Positions 25,667 through 34,872 of a stretch of 64,000 bases of DNA are shown here, piece by piece. This DNA is from Bacillota bacterium (GTDB lineage Bacteria; Bacillota; Clostridia; Lachnospirales; Lachnospiraceae): the NCBI GenBank assembly GCA_023392615.1, contig JAEVYT010000002.1, positions 376,823-440,822 on the forward strand. Direction: 5' to 3'. The notes below the pieces were generated by a model that did not search any database, had not been told where the DNA came from, and saw only the letters and a list, made by a program, of their open reading frames with translations. How positions within the stretch are numbered: position 1 is the stretch's first letter; each line of letters opens with the position of its first letter. Both the position numbers and the translations under genes were made by a program.

Positions 25667-26389
25667 TTGTTACAACATATTCTTGATATTATATATCCGG
25701 TCAGGTGCCCGATTTGTAAAGATATCGTAGTTCCTAAGGGAGAGTGGATATGCCCCTCCTGTAAGGAGAAACTACCTGTAATTACCGGTTCCAGATGCTT
25801 AAGGTGCAGTAAACCAATCGAATCTGAGGAGAAGGAGTACTGTAGTGACTGTGAGAGGAAGCATTATCATTATGAAAAGGGTTTGTCGGCATGGATATAT
25901 AATGATGAGATGAGAAAATCTCTGGTTGATTTTAAATATCACAGTAAAAAAGAGTATGCAAAGTTTTATACACAAGAAATAGTTCGACTTTATGGTGATC
26001 AAATAAGGAAATGGAACCCGGATCTCTTAGTGCCGGTGCCGATACATCGATCAAAGTACTTGGAACGTGGTTATAATCAAGCAGATATTCTTGCCAGAGG
26101 AATTGGAAAACAGATGGGGATTCCTGTACTGTCGCATTTGCTATTACGTAATAAGAAGACGCTTCCACAGAAAAGTCTTAGTGATAAGGAACGATTAAAG
26201 AATCTTGCAGAAGCGTTTAGCTATAATGAACGAGCAGCATTGAAGTATGGCAAGAAGATAAATCGGGTATTGTTGATTGATGATATCTATACTACAGGAA
26301 GCACTATTGAAGCCTGTACCAATGTATTAAGGTTTCATCATGTTACTCATACATTTTTTATAGTATTATGCATAGGAAAAGGTTATTAA
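25667..26389 (+). CDS. comF: ComF-family phosphoribosyltransferase-like protein
   Basis: The 240-residue protein starts with zinc-ribbon cysteines (CPICKDIV, CPSCKEK, CLRCSK, CSDCERK) and ends with a type I PRTase fold whose PRPP loop is VLLIDDIYTTGST. ComF proteins assist DNA uptake during transformation in naturally competent species, although most genomes carry comF without proven competence. Start is TTG 25667 after GGAGAAAG. It lies 12 bp before a YvyF homologue, as in the Bacillus comF-yvyF-flgM region; no flgM follows here. Confidence 0.88.
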   Translation: MLQHILDIIYPVRCPICKDIVVPKGEWICPSCKEKLPVITGSRCLRCSKPIESEEKEYCSDCERKHYHYEKGLSAWIYNDEMRKSLVDFKYHSKKEYAKFYTQEIVRLYGDQIRKWNPDLLVPVPIHRSKYLERGYNQADILARGIGKQMGIPVLSHLLLRNKKTLPQKSLSDKERLKNLAEAFSYNERAALKYGKKINRVLLIDDIYTTGSTIEACTNVLRFHHVTHTFFIVLCIGKGY

Positions 26390-26401
26390 GGAGGTGCGAC
26401 T

Positions 26402-26830
26402 ATGGAAGTTAGAAATTGTAAAGGATGCGGCAGATTATTTAATTATTTATCTGGGCCTCCACTATGCCCAGCCTGTGTTTCTAATCTTGATAAAAAGTTT
26501 GCTGAAGTAAAGGAATATGTATATGATCATCCAGGTGCAGGAATTCAGGAAGTATCAGAGGTGATGGAAGTACCGGTAGGGCAGATTAGACAATGGATTA
26601 GAGAAGAGAGATTAGCGTTTGCTGAGGATTCAATGATTGGATTGGAATGTGAAGGTTGTGGTGTAACAATTAAGACCGGGCGTTATTGCAAAAGTTGTAA
26701 GGATAAGTTGGCTAAGGGGTTTAATAATCTTTATGAGGCTCCAACGCAGAACTCACAAAAAACAAAGGACCCAAAACAACAGGGTCCCAAAATTAATTTT
26801 GTAAGTAAAGATTATAAAAAAGAACTGTAA
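26402..26830 (+). CDS. yvyF: YvyF-like flagellar-operon protein
   Basis: The 142-residue protein has an N-terminal zinc ribbon (CKGCGRLFNY, CPAC), a helical middle with MEVPVGQIRQWIREERL (MerR-like helix) and a second CEGCG...CKSC cluster. This matches the TIGR03826/YvyF family encoded beside comFC and flgM in Firmicutes. Its molecular role is not known to me; it may bind nucleic acid. The C-terminal codons contain a terminator for the convergent cvfB gene (26756-26787). Confidence 0.8.
   Translation: MEVRNCKGCGRLFNYLSGPPLCPACVSNLDKKFAEVKEYVYDHPGAGIQEVSEVMEVPVGQIRQWIREERLAFAEDSMIGLECEGCGVTIKTGRYCKSCKDKLAKGFNNLYEAPTQNSQKTKDPKQQGPKINFVSKDYKKEL
26756..26787 (-). terminator. Terminator for cvfB lying inside the end of yvyF
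   Basis: GGACCC (26767-26772) and GGGTCC (26782-26787) form a stem. On the minus strand it is followed by TTTGTTTTTT (complement of 26756-26766). So transcription from cvfB probably ends within the coding sequence of the convergent yvyF. Confidence 0.6.
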
Positions 26831-26849
26831 TATTTTAAGGCAGGGATTA

Positions 26850-27686
26850 TTACTTGATCCGGATACCATCATCTGTGATAGTAATGGTACCTGCCTTATA
26901 TAATCTTCCGATCGCACGTTTGAAGGCATTCTTACTAATCTTGAATTCTTTTTTTATGGCCTCCGGGTCAGATGCATCGTTATATGGCAAGAATCCATCA
27001 CAAGCCTTCAGTCTGGTTATAATCATTTCCGTATCAGAATCCATTTGAAGATAAGATTTATCTCGTAAGCTAAGCGTTAACTTTCCGTCAGGCCTAACAT
27101 TGATAACACGTGCTTTGACGGTGTCGCCGATTTTTAAAGAGGAAAACAGCTCGTTTTTAGGAATCATGGCAGAATATTTATTATCCACAGCAACAAATAC
27201 TCCAAATGCTTCGATTTCATCATATACAATACCGCTTACGGTATCTTCTTTCTTATAGGTTGAATCAGTGGAGAGAGCATCATAAACTTTCATCGTTGCA
27301 CACAAACGACTGCTTTTATCAATATATAGTGTGATTAAAATATCATCACCTTCTTTAACCGGAATAGTTTGTTCCTTATACGGCAGAAGAAGATCTTTCA
27401 TTAACCCCCAGTCTAGGAATGCACCGATGGGGCTTACTTCTTTCACGTTAAGAACCGCCAGCGCTCCTATTGTAACGGGAACCTTTGTGGTAGTAGCAAT
27501 GATTCGATCTTCGGAATCTTTATATATAAATAATTCTAATACATCTCCTGTACTTGTTCCCTCAGGTACTTCTCTGGTGGGTAGTAATACGGTATCGTTT
27601 TTATCTCCTTTAGGATCAACAAAATAAAAACCATAATCGGTTTTCTTAACTGCTTCTAGACTTTGGTATTTTCCTAATTCTAACAT
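26850..27686 (-). CDS. cvfB: CvfB/YitL-family S1-domain RNA-binding protein
   Basis: The 278-residue protein has tandem S1-like domains. The clear ones are VKEVSPIGAFLDWGLMKDLL, about residues 80-140, and the next from about 150 (FGVFVAVDNKYSAMIPKNEL). A C-terminal winged helix (FKISKNAFKRAIGRLYKAGT) is diagnostic of CvfB. It is expected to bind RNA, and homologues affect virulence factor expression in staphylococci. ATG 27686 follows GGAAAGGAAC. It is encoded divergently from nothing and 20 bp from yvyF, tail to tail. It runs in the same direction as the acyl-ACP thioesterase upstream. Confidence 0.88.
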   Translation of the reverse strand: MLELGKYQSLEAVKKTDYGFYFVDPKGDKNDTVLLPTREVPEGTSTGDVLELFIYKDSEDRIIATTTKVPVTIGALAVLNVKEVSPIGAFLDWGLMKDLLLPYKEQTIPVKEGDDILITLYIDKSSRLCATMKVYDALSTDSTYKKEDTVSGIVYDEIEAFGVFVAVDNKYSAMIPKNELFSSLKIGDTVKARVINVRPDGKLTLSLRDKSYLQMDSDTEMIITRLKACDGFLPYNDASDPEAIKKEFKISKNAFKRAIGRLYKAGTITITDDGIRIK

Positions 27687-27707
27687 GGTATCGTTCCTTT
27701 CCGTTCT

Positions 27708-28421
27708 CTAATTAATTAGTTGACCTTTGAATTCAACTGTAGCAAATGGCTTTTCGGATTCATTAGCAAGCATAATAGTATAACAATCTTCCTGTTCTGA
27801 CACAAACGGAAGTATAATATCACCTAATTTAGCTTGAGCCTTATATTCTACTCGCATTGATGTTGATATAAATTGATCCGGTAAAAATTCCTCAGCCATC
27901 TTAATGTATTGCCCATTATTAACATGGTTATACGAATCGATATTTGATTTTTTAACCTGAAATGCATCATGAAGTATACTGTTAATAGGAGTATCCACTT
28001 TTCTATCAACATATTCCATAGGATAAGGCGGTTCAAGGGTATATCCGTTATCCTTTGGTACTTTAGTGGGTCGTCCGGTCTGTGTATCTAGATGAACCCA
28101 GATTGAATTTGCAACCGCCAGCACAATTCCATCAGAATCCTTCATAATAAAATTACGATATCCATAAAAACCTTTAAAGTCATAAGGCCAAGTGCCTACA
28201 GTTACGATATCTCCAAGTTTTATGGGTTTCATAAGTTCGAGTTGCCATCCGTTAAGTAGCCAAACCTGGTGATGCTCCTCCAAGTAAGCAATGCCTCTGT
28301 TTAAATCCTCGGATTGGAAGGTGCTGCAATCCTGAAAGTAATTTATGATTGAGGAACAGGGGAGGATTCCGTTGCGATGATCTAACTCGCTATATCGAAT
28401 TCTGGTGTTAAAGCTAAACAT
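27708..28421 (-). CDS. Acyl-ACP thioesterase (FatA/FatB-type)
   Basis: The protein (about 237 residues) contains two hot-dog folds. The N-terminal half has FNTRIRYSELDHRNGILPCS and VWLLNGWQLELMKPIKLGD; the C-terminal half has SNIDSYNHVNNGQYIKMAEE, the usual N-x-H-V-N-N active-site segment. It hydrolyses acyl-ACP to release fatty acid. I prefer the start at 28421 (MFSFNTRIRY), where the family begins; the frame is open up to 28499, but those residues match nothing. It lies 21 bp upstream of cvfB on the same strand. Confidence 0.85.
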   Translation of the reverse strand: MFSFNTRIRYSELDHRNGILPCSSIINYFQDCSTFQSEDLNRGIAYLEEHHQVWLLNGWQLELMKPIKLGDIVTVGTWPYDFKGFYGYRNFIMKDSDGIVLAVANSIWVHLDTQTGRPTKVPKDNGYTLEPPYPMEYVDRKVDTPINSILHDAFQVKKSNIDSYNHVNNGQYIKMAEEFLPDQFISTSMRVEYKAQAKLGDIILPFVSEQEDCYTIMLANESEKPFATVEFKGQLIN

Positions 28422-28704
28422 AATTTCACTGACCTTTCTGGATAGGTGGTTTTCTGTTAAATTAATGACCCTACCTAACGTATACATGAAGTATATCATT
28501 TCTTTACCACTTTATATAGTGTTTTTTATGAAGAGTAGACAAATTATCGCAATGCTTACTAATTGATTAAGTTTTGTCATTGATAGCAGATAATTCATTT
28601 GTTGATGGATAGACTACTTGATTTTATGTATTTACCGAAAAATACTGGAATTATTGAGATACATTTGTTATAATAAGCTTGATTAAAAGAGGAGGGATAC
28701 TTAA

Positions 28705-29295
28705 TTGGACTCGATAGAGTATTATAGTCAGAATGCATCGGAGTATTTTGAACAAACGGTGGATATTGACATGCAGGATAACTGGAATCGCTTTACTGAG
28801 CTTCTACCTGAAGGTGGCAGCGTCTTAGATCTGGGCTGTGGATCGGGAAGGGACAGTGAGTATTTTTTATCCCGCGGTTTTGATGTGACTGCAATGGATG
28901 GTTCTGAGGAAATGTGTGATTTAGCCAGCATACATATAGGACAAGACATCTTACATTTAACATTTGATGAAATAGACTTTAATGAAGTTTTTGACGGAAT
29001 ATGGGCTTGTGCCTCATTATTACACGTACCAAGTAAGCAGATCAACGACATAATGAATAAAGTAATAAAAAGTTTAAAAGATAATGGTATTTTATTTATG
29101 TCGTTCTGTTACGGGGACTATGAGGGTGAGCGAGACGGTCGTTACTATACAGATTATCGTACCAAAGCATTAAAGGAGCTAATTGCAAAACATGATGAGC
29201 TGGATTTGATTGAGATATGGAAGGAAGAGAAGATCAAACCGGATAATAATCAACCATGGATTTGCGTGATTGCCCGAAAGATAGAAAACAACTAA
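28705..29295 (+). CDS. Class I SAM-dependent methyltransferase
   Basis: The 196-residue protein has motif I VLDLGCGSGRDSEYF and a post-I acidic residue (VTAMDGSEEM), with motif IV at FDGIWACASLLHVPS. Small stand-alone methyltransferases of this type (often next to unrelated genes) act on small molecules or proteins; the substrate is not known. Start is TTG 28705 after AGGAGGG. It has a bidirectional terminator immediately downstream. Confidence 0.85.
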   Translation: MDSIEYYSQNASEYFEQTVDIDMQDNWNRFTELLPEGGSVLDLGCGSGRDSEYFLSRGFDVTAMDGSEEMCDLASIHIGQDILHLTFDEIDFNEVFDGIWACASLLHVPSKQINDIMNKVIKSLKDNGILFMSFCYGDYEGERDGRYYTDYRTKALKELIAKHDELDLIEIWKEEKIKPDNNQPWICVIARKIENN

Positions 29296-29306
29296 ATACA
29301 GAATAA

Positions 29307-29345
29307 AAATGACAATGATTGAATATAATCATTGTCATATTTTTA
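29307..29345. terminator. Bidirectional terminator after the methyltransferase gene
   Basis: ATGACAATGATT (29309-29320) and AATCATTGTCAT (29327-29338) are perfectly complementary. TTTTT follows on + and TTTTT on -, so it serves both the methyltransferase gene and the convergent YjfB gene. Confidence 0.85.
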
Positions 29346-29355
29346 AATACTATTT

Positions 29356-29532
29356 TTATACTCTGGTATCAATATTTGCCCCAAGATTCGGATTCACGGA
29401 TTGTTCCATCATCTTGATCATGTTTTGACCCGTAACATCAATGGTGTCCAAACTTTTTGAAAGAACAGCCATACCGATTGCTGCATTATCAATTGTAGGA
29501 TTTGGTATAATAGGTAAAGAAGAGATTATCAT
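29356..29532 (-). CDS. YjfB-like putative motility protein
   Basis: The 58-residue protein ends with MMEQSVNPNLGANIDTRV, the conserved tail of the YjfB family (putative motility proteins of Firmicutes). The middle (IGMAVLSKSLDTIDVTGQNM) also fits. I chose ATG 29532, 7 bases after AAAGGAG; an upstream ATG at 29568 would place that ribosome site inside the gene. The function is unproven, though motility genes occur elsewhere in this window. Confidence 0.72.
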   Translation of the reverse strand: MIISSLPIIPNPTIDNAAIGMAVLSKSLDTIDVTGQNMIKMMEQSVNPNLGANIDTRV

Positions 29533-29665
29533 AAGGACTCCTTTCATATATCCGATAGTAAAACACAATTAACTAACAGCTTGTAACTTAGTTTTATTAT
29601 AACATTTAAAATAATTATGTCAAACAGAAAACATTTATATAAATAACAGCATTGGAGGATGAATA

Positions 29666-30589
29666 ATGATTTACGACGTAATAATTATAGGCTCCGGACC
29701 TGCAGGTCTGTCCGCGGCGATTTATGCAAAAAGAGCAGAGTTGAATGTATTGGTAATTGAAAAAGCAGGAATTAGCGGTGGGCAGGTTATCAATACTTAT
29801 GAGGTTGATAATTATCCAGGTATTCCCGGAGTAGGTGGGTTTGAATTAAGTATAAAATTCAGGGAGCATGCGGATAAACTTGGCGCAGATTTTGTGAACG
29901 GTGAAGTGACGGATTTCGTTCTTGAGAATGATTTGAAGGTAGTAACAGTGGATGGTGAAAATCAGTATAAGTCAAAGAGTGTGGTAATCGCAACCGGTGG
30001 TGCCCCCCGACATCTGGGAGTGGAAGGAGAAGAGAAACTATCAGGTATGGGAGTTTCTTATTGTGCAACCTGTGACGGTGCTTTCTTTAAAAACAAAACA
30101 GTAGCGGTAATAGGTGGCGGCGATGTGGCGGTAGAGGATGCGATATTCTTGGCAAGAATCTGTAAACAGGTATATGTAATTCATCGAAGAGATCAATTTA
30201 GAGCATCAAAAAGTATTTCAACCAGATTACTTGGACTCGAGAATGTCACCATTCTTTGGGATAGTGTTGTAGAGAAAATTAATGGAGAAGATAGGGTTGA
30301 GTCCATTGATGTAAAGAATAGTAAGACAGGTGATCAAACTTCTTATGATGTAGCAGGAGTATTTATAGCAGTTGGTTACTTACCTAACTCTGATAAATAT
30401 AAAGATGTGGTGGCCACAGATGAGGGTGGATATATTATTGCAACTGAAAATTGTGAAACTAATGTTGAAGGAATCTATGCTGCAGGAGATGTTAGAACGA
30501 AGGAGCTGAGACAAATTATTACGGCAGCAGCAGATGGTGCAAATGCCATAACTTCAATTGAGAAGTATTTTAATTCACTTACAAAATAA
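29666..30589 (+). CDS. trxB: Thioredoxin-disulfide reductase
   Basis: The 307-residue flavoprotein has an FAD-binding GxGxxG (VIIIGSGPAGLSAAIYAKRA), the redox-active CATCDG, and an NADPH-binding VAVIGGGDVAVED. It reduces thioredoxin with NADPH in the cytoplasm. ATG 29666 follows GGAGGATG. No thioredoxin gene adjoins it. The gene appears monocistronic and is divergent from the YjfB gene. Confidence 0.95.
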   Translation: MIYDVIIIGSGPAGLSAAIYAKRAELNVLVIEKAGISGGQVINTYEVDNYPGIPGVGGFELSIKFREHADKLGADFVNGEVTDFVLENDLKVVTVDGENQYKSKSVVIATGGAPRHLGVEGEEKLSGMGVSYCATCDGAFFKNKTVAVIGGGDVAVEDAIFLARICKQVYVIHRRDQFRASKSISTRLLGLENVTILWDSVVEKINGEDRVESIDVKNSKTGDQTSYDVAGVFIAVGYLPNSDKYKDVVATDEGGYIIATENCETNVEGIYAAGDVRTKELRQIITAAADGANAITSIEKYFNSLTK

Positions 30590-30668
30590 CATCATAGATA
30601 TCATGTAGATTTCTATATTTATTTGCCAACTAATGTAAAAAAAATTCTACAGAATTAGTACGATTGTG

Positions 30669-30697
30669 TTGACACAATGTAACGTATTTGTTATAAT
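30669..30697 (+). promoter_or_regulatory. Sigma-A promoter of the NlpC/P60 gene
   Basis: TTGACA (30669-30674) - 17 bp - TATAAT (30692-30697); 88 bp before the start codon. Confidence 0.8.
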
Positions 30698-30785
30698 AAC
30701 TTCCAGAGATGTAATAATTTCGTAATAATTTAGCAGTGCTAAATTGTATAATGTTAGAAATAATTAATATTTGGGGGGTTAACAA

Positions 30786-32003
30786 ATGACTAAAGGTAAA
30801 GCATTAAAGTTGACAATTGGGATAATGTCAACAGCGTTGTTTTTTTCAATACCAACATCAATCGCTCGCGCAGATAGCTTTACTTCTGCAGAACAAGGTG
30901 TTGCAGGTATTTCGGCTATTCTTGATGACAAAACAGACAAAGAGATTCAGGATGCATATGATGCCTCGGTAGAAGAAGATGAAAAATCACCTTATGCTAA
31001 TTTGGGTGTTTCTACTGCTAGTGATTTTGTTAACATACGAAAGAAAGCATCCACTGACAGTGAAGTGGTTGGTAAATTATATAAAGGCTGTGCAGCAGAT
31101 ATATTAGAAACTTTAGATGGCGGATGGGTAAAGATTAAATCCGGCAAGGTAGAAGGTTATATTGCTACTCAATTCCTTGCAATTGGTAAGGATGCTGAGA
31201 AGATGGTTGATGATTACGCTACCATTTATGCGATAGTAGATACACAGACGTTATTTGTACGAGAGAAGCCTTCCTTGGATTCACGTAAGTTAACCATGAT
31301 ACCGAAGGGTGAAAAATATGTTGTTACCAAGAGAACGAAGGATTGGGTGCAGATTTTACTTGGTAGTGATGATGATACCGGCGATGACTACACCGGATAT
31401 GTAAGTAAAGATTATGTTAAAATTAATGTAGAATTCAAATATGCTATCTCAATCGAAGAAGAGAATAAGATAAAGAAAGCACAGGCAGATGCAGAACGTG
31501 CAGAGAAGGAAAGAAAAGCACAGCTTGCAGCGGATCGTGCTAAAAATAATACAAAGCATAATTCTAGCAAAAACAACAGTAAGAACAATGTTAAGAATGA
31601 CAGCAAGAACAATGACAAGGTGGACAAGCCTACCAGCCATGGATCGGCTAAGGGTTCTGAAGTTGTGAACTATGCATTAAAGTTTGTTGGGAATCCGTAT
31701 GTTTGGGGCGGAACAAGTTTAACAAGCGGAGCGGATTGTTCCGGTTTTGTTCGAGCAGTATATGCCGATTTCGGATATAGTTTACCAAGAACATCACGTG
31801 ATCAAGCAGCGAGTGCAGGCAGAAAAGTCAGCGATCTTCAACCTGGAGATTTGATTTTCTATGCGAATAACGGAAGAGTAAATCATGTAGCCATGTACAT
31901 AGGCGGTGGAAGTATTGTACATGCTGCGAATAAAAGACAGGGCATCATTGTTTCTCAATATAAATACCGTGATGTATATTGTGTGAGAAGAATAGTGGAC
32001 TAA
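30786..32003 (+). CDS. Secreted SH3-domain NlpC/P60 peptidoglycan endopeptidase
   Basis: A signal peptide (KLTIGIMSTALFFSIPTSIA, cleavage near ARA-DS) leads to two bacterial SH3 domains (each with NIRKKAS or FVREKPS). Then come a charged coiled region (about residues 215-260), an Asn/Lys-rich linker with repeated KNN, and the NlpC/P60 domain. The catalytic triad is Cys318 in ADCSGF, His in NHVAMYIGGG and His in VHAAN. The enzyme cleaves D-gamma-glutamyl-diamino-acid bonds in cell-wall stem peptides during growth or separation. It has its own promoter and terminator. Confidence 0.92.
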   Translation: MTKGKALKLTIGIMSTALFFSIPTSIARADSFTSAEQGVAGISAILDDKTDKEIQDAYDASVEEDEKSPYANLGVSTASDFVNIRKKASTDSEVVGKLYKGCAADILETLDGGWVKIKSGKVEGYIATQFLAIGKDAEKMVDDYATIYAIVDTQTLFVREKPSLDSRKLTMIPKGEKYVVTKRTKDWVQILLGSDDDTGDDYTGYVSKDYVKINVEFKYAISIEEENKIKKAQADAERAEKERKAQLAADRAKNNTKHNSSKNNSKNNVKNDSKNNDKVDKPTSHGSAKGSEVVNYALKFVGNPYVWGGTSLTSGADCSGFVRAVYADFGYSLPRTSRDQAASAGRKVSDLQPGDLIFYANNGRVNHVAMYIGGGSIVHAANKRQGIIVSQYKYRDVYCVRRIVD

Positions 32004-32021
32004 TATATTAAAAATAATAAT

Positions 32022-32063
32022 AAGAGCTTTTGTTATGAAGATAACAAAAGCTCTTTTTTTGTG
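32022..32063 (+). terminator. Intrinsic terminator after the NlpC/P60 gene
   Basis: AAGAGCTTTTGTTAT (32022-32036) and ATAACAAAAGCTCTT (32041-32055) pair perfectly around GAAG, followed by a run of seven or more Ts. Confidence 0.92.
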
Positions 32064-32274
32064 CGCTTTTATATAATTAAGTAATGGTTTTCACATAACA
32101 ATTCTGTAATAACTATTACTTAAGAATTAACTTTGTGTGACCTTACTTAATGATTTCTCAACCAAAAAGTAAAACTATTTAATGGTTAATTAATAGCAAT
32201 TCTATGTGTTTCTACGCTATAATTTTAATTATGGGATTTACATAAAAGCATAATAATACTCAGGGGGATATGTC

Positions 32275-33678
32275 ATGGTTTTTAGTAGTTTGTTGTTTAT
32301 TTTTCGATTTTTACCTATATTTTTGATTATTTATTATCTTGTTCCACCCCGGTATAAAAATATTGTGCTATTATTGGGAAGTTTATGCTTTTATGCATAT
32401 GGAGAACCTAGATATCTATTATTAATTCTTCTATCAATAGGAATTAACTTCAAACTGGCTTGGTTGATTGAGATTAGTTCATCCGAACCGGTACAGAAAA
32501 GGATTTGGTTTGTTGTAGCGTTAATTTATAATTTTGGCATTCTATTTTTCTTTAAATATATAAACTTTACAATTGAGAATATGAATTATATTCTGAGTGG
32601 ATTGGGAATACATCATCCCCTCTCTTCCATATCGGTTGGACTACCTTTGGGGATTAGCTTTTTTACCTTTCAAATTACTTCTTACATCATTGATGTTTAT
32701 CGAAGAGATATTAAGGCTGAAAAGTCAATTTTTCATTTTAGTCTTTACATAGGAATGTTTCCGCAGTTGATATCTGGGCCTATTATGAAATATTCTGAAA
32801 TTAAAAGTCAGCTTTTATATAGAAAGAATACATTAACAAACCTAGAGGCGGGCTTAAAGTTATTTACTATTGGTCTTGGAGTTAAGGTTCTTTTGGCAAA
32901 TCGTATCGGAATATTGTGGAATGACATACAAACCATTGGGTTCGAAAGTATATCCACTCCTTTGGCCTGGCTGGGAGCTGTTGGGTATAGTATTCAATTA
33001 TACTTCGATTTTTTTGGATATTCCCTTATGGCAATTGGAGTGGGAAGAATGCTTGGGTTTAAGCTGATAGACAACTTCAATCATCCTTACATAGCGAAAT
33101 CTGTATCAGAGTTCTGGCGCAGATGGCACATTTCATTAGGAAGATGGTTTAAAGATTACATATATATTCCTCTGGGAGGGAATCGCAGAGGTAAGGCAAG
33201 GCTGGTATTGAATTTGTTGGTGGTTTGGATGTTTACCGGCATATGGCACGGAGCAAATTGGAATTTTGTTTTATGGGGAATTACATTGTTCTTGTTAATT
33301 TATATAGAAAAGATGTTTTTAAAGAAATATCTGGATCGGTCAATAGTACTCTCTCGAATATATATGTTACTGATTATGCCGATGTCTTGGATGCTGTTTG
33401 CAATCCCGTCACTTTCAGACATCCGTGTATACTTTGGAAGAATGCTTGCATTGGTACCGGGTGTAGCAGTTAATTCTCATGATTTTGTTAAGTACGTTGG
33501 TTTGTATAAAATATATTTTATCTTGGGGATTTTTCTATGCATGCCATTTGCGTGGTCATGTTACAAAAAGTATGAAAGAACCTTGGTGTGTTCCGCTATT
33601 CTATTTTGTGTCTTTTGGTACGCAATATATCAGCTTGCAAATGGTTTAAATAATCCGTTCTTATATTTTAAATTCTAG
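32275..33678 (+). CDS. MBOAT-family O-acyltransferase (AlgI/DltB type)
   Basis: The 467-residue protein has about ten membrane helices. It contains the conserved SVSEFWRRWHISLGRWFKDY and TGIWHGANWNFVLWG, whose His is the likely catalytic residue. MBOATs of this kind move acyl groups from a cytoplasmic donor across the membrane to a surface polysaccharide or teichoic acid. It is followed after 12 bp by a secreted SGNH protein, a common partner that completes O-acetylation. ATG 32275 follows GGGGGATATGTC. Confidence 0.9.
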   Translation: MVFSSLLFIFRFLPIFLIIYYLVPPRYKNIVLLLGSLCFYAYGEPRYLLLILLSIGINFKLAWLIEISSSEPVQKRIWFVVALIYNFGILFFFKYINFTIENMNYILSGLGIHHPLSSISVGLPLGISFFTFQITSYIIDVYRRDIKAEKSIFHFSLYIGMFPQLISGPIMKYSEIKSQLLYRKNTLTNLEAGLKLFTIGLGVKVLLANRIGILWNDIQTIGFESISTPLAWLGAVGYSIQLYFDFFGYSLMAIGVGRMLGFKLIDNFNHPYIAKSVSEFWRRWHISLGRWFKDYIYIPLGGNRRGKARLVLNLLVVWMFTGIWHGANWNFVLWGITLFLLIYIEKMFLKKYLDRSIVLSRIYMLLIMPMSWMLFAIPSLSDIRVYFGRMLALVPGVAVNSHDFVKYVGLYKIYFILGIFLCMPFAWSCYKKYERTLVCSAILFCVFWYAIYQLANGLNNPFLYFKF

Positions 33679-33689
33679 GGGGAGTAGAT

Positions 33690-34799
33690 ATGTCATTCAA
33701 TAAATTCATTAAAAAATATCTATATTTGATTATGTTGGTTATAAGTACCTTTATCCTTACTGTAATCGGATATGTTGGCAAGGATAATATTTATGCGGAT
33801 TATAAAGTAAAATCACTTAGCACTCCGCAATTAGTTGCTGTCTTTGAAGGGGCGGTAGCTGGAAAATATCCATGGATGGTGGGTGGAAGTTATAGTAGAA
33901 ATGGGAACGGACATGGTGCAATTAGTGCTAGTGCAGGTGGATCGAATCAGATAGTGAAGACAATTCATGATATAAAGAAGCCTTCACATATCAAGGACGA
34001 AGGTAAATCAACCGGTGGACAAAAAAATCCGAATAAACCTGCAGATGGTAATAAACCAGTAACGCCAAAACCAGAACCTGAGCCTAACCCTGTGGGGAAT
34101 GACAATGGAGGCAAAGTAGATGAGATAGTCGATAAACCATCAATACCTGACAGTGAGAGCAATGAAGAAATAACACCGGCGCCATCAGATGTCCCGAAGG
34201 TTCAGTTTGAAACTGTAAATGAAGATTATTTTGGAGATGCATTATTTATCGGTGATTCCAGAACAGTTGGTCTATCTGAATATTCAGGGTGGAAAAAACC
34301 TACCTTTTATGCAGATGAGGGAATGAGTATTTATGATGCATTTGACAGAAAAATAGCGAATGTAAATGGAAAAAATGGTACAATACCGGAGGCTTTAAAA
34401 GAAAAACAATTCAAAAAGATATATATTATGCTTGGAATCAATGAATTAGGAACCGGTAATACAAAAAGGTTTGTTAATAAGTATAGCGATGTAATATCTC
34501 AAATACGAAAACTACAACCGGATGCTATCATATTTATACAGGGGATTATGGATGTGGCAAAGAATAAGTCAGATAAGGACCCAATCTATAATAATAAGAA
34601 TATCAGAAACAGAAACAACGGAATAGCCCAGCTTGCTGATAATAAAAATATATTCTATATTGATGTTAATGAAGCATTGGTGGATCAGTATGGGAATATT
34701 CCGGAGAAATATACATTCGACAGTATTCATCTTAAGGCTGCATATTATAAGCTTTGGACGAAATTCCTTGAGGAGCATGGAGTATCAACGGAACCGTAA
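33690..34799 (+). CDS. Secreted SGNH/GDSL hydrolase-like protein, MBOAT partner
   Basis: The 369-residue protein has an N-terminal membrane helix (YLYLIMLVISTFILTVIGYV), then a Gly/Pro/Lys-rich disordered segment of about 120 residues. A C-terminal SGNH domain follows with FIGDSRTVGL (block I Ser), a Gly in block II, LGINELG (block III) and DSIHLKA (block V Asp and His). With the MBOAT gene 12 bp upstream it likely transfers or trims acetyl groups on an exported polymer. The polymer is not identifiable from the window. It ends at the terminator at 34831. Confidence 0.85.
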   Translation: MSFNKFIKKYLYLIMLVISTFILTVIGYVGKDNIYADYKVKSLSTPQLVAVFEGAVAGKYPWMVGGSYSRNGNGHGAISASAGGSNQIVKTIHDIKKPSHIKDEGKSTGGQKNPNKPADGNKPVTPKPEPEPNPVGNDNGGKVDEIVDKPSIPDSESNEEITPAPSDVPKVQFETVNEDYFGDALFIGDSRTVGLSEYSGWKKPTFYADEGMSIYDAFDRKIANVNGKNGTIPEALKEKQFKKIYIMLGINELGTGNTKRFVNKYSDVISQIRKLQPDAIIFIQGIMDVAKNKSDKDPIYNNKNIRNRNNGIAQLADNKNIFYIDVNEALVDQYGNIPEKYTFDSIHLKAAYYKLWTKFLEEHGVSTEP

Positions 34800-34830
34800 T
34801 TTTTGTTGAAACTAGGATTAATAATACGAT

Positions 34831-34872
34831 TTAAAACACAGACTATTCAATAGATTGGTCTGTGTTTTAAAT
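34831..34872 (+). terminator. Intrinsic terminator after the MBOAT-SGNH genes
   Basis: TTAAAACACAGAC (34831-34843) pairs with GTCTGTGTTTTAA (34858-34870), so the terminal T-run lies within the stem. Confidence 0.65.
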
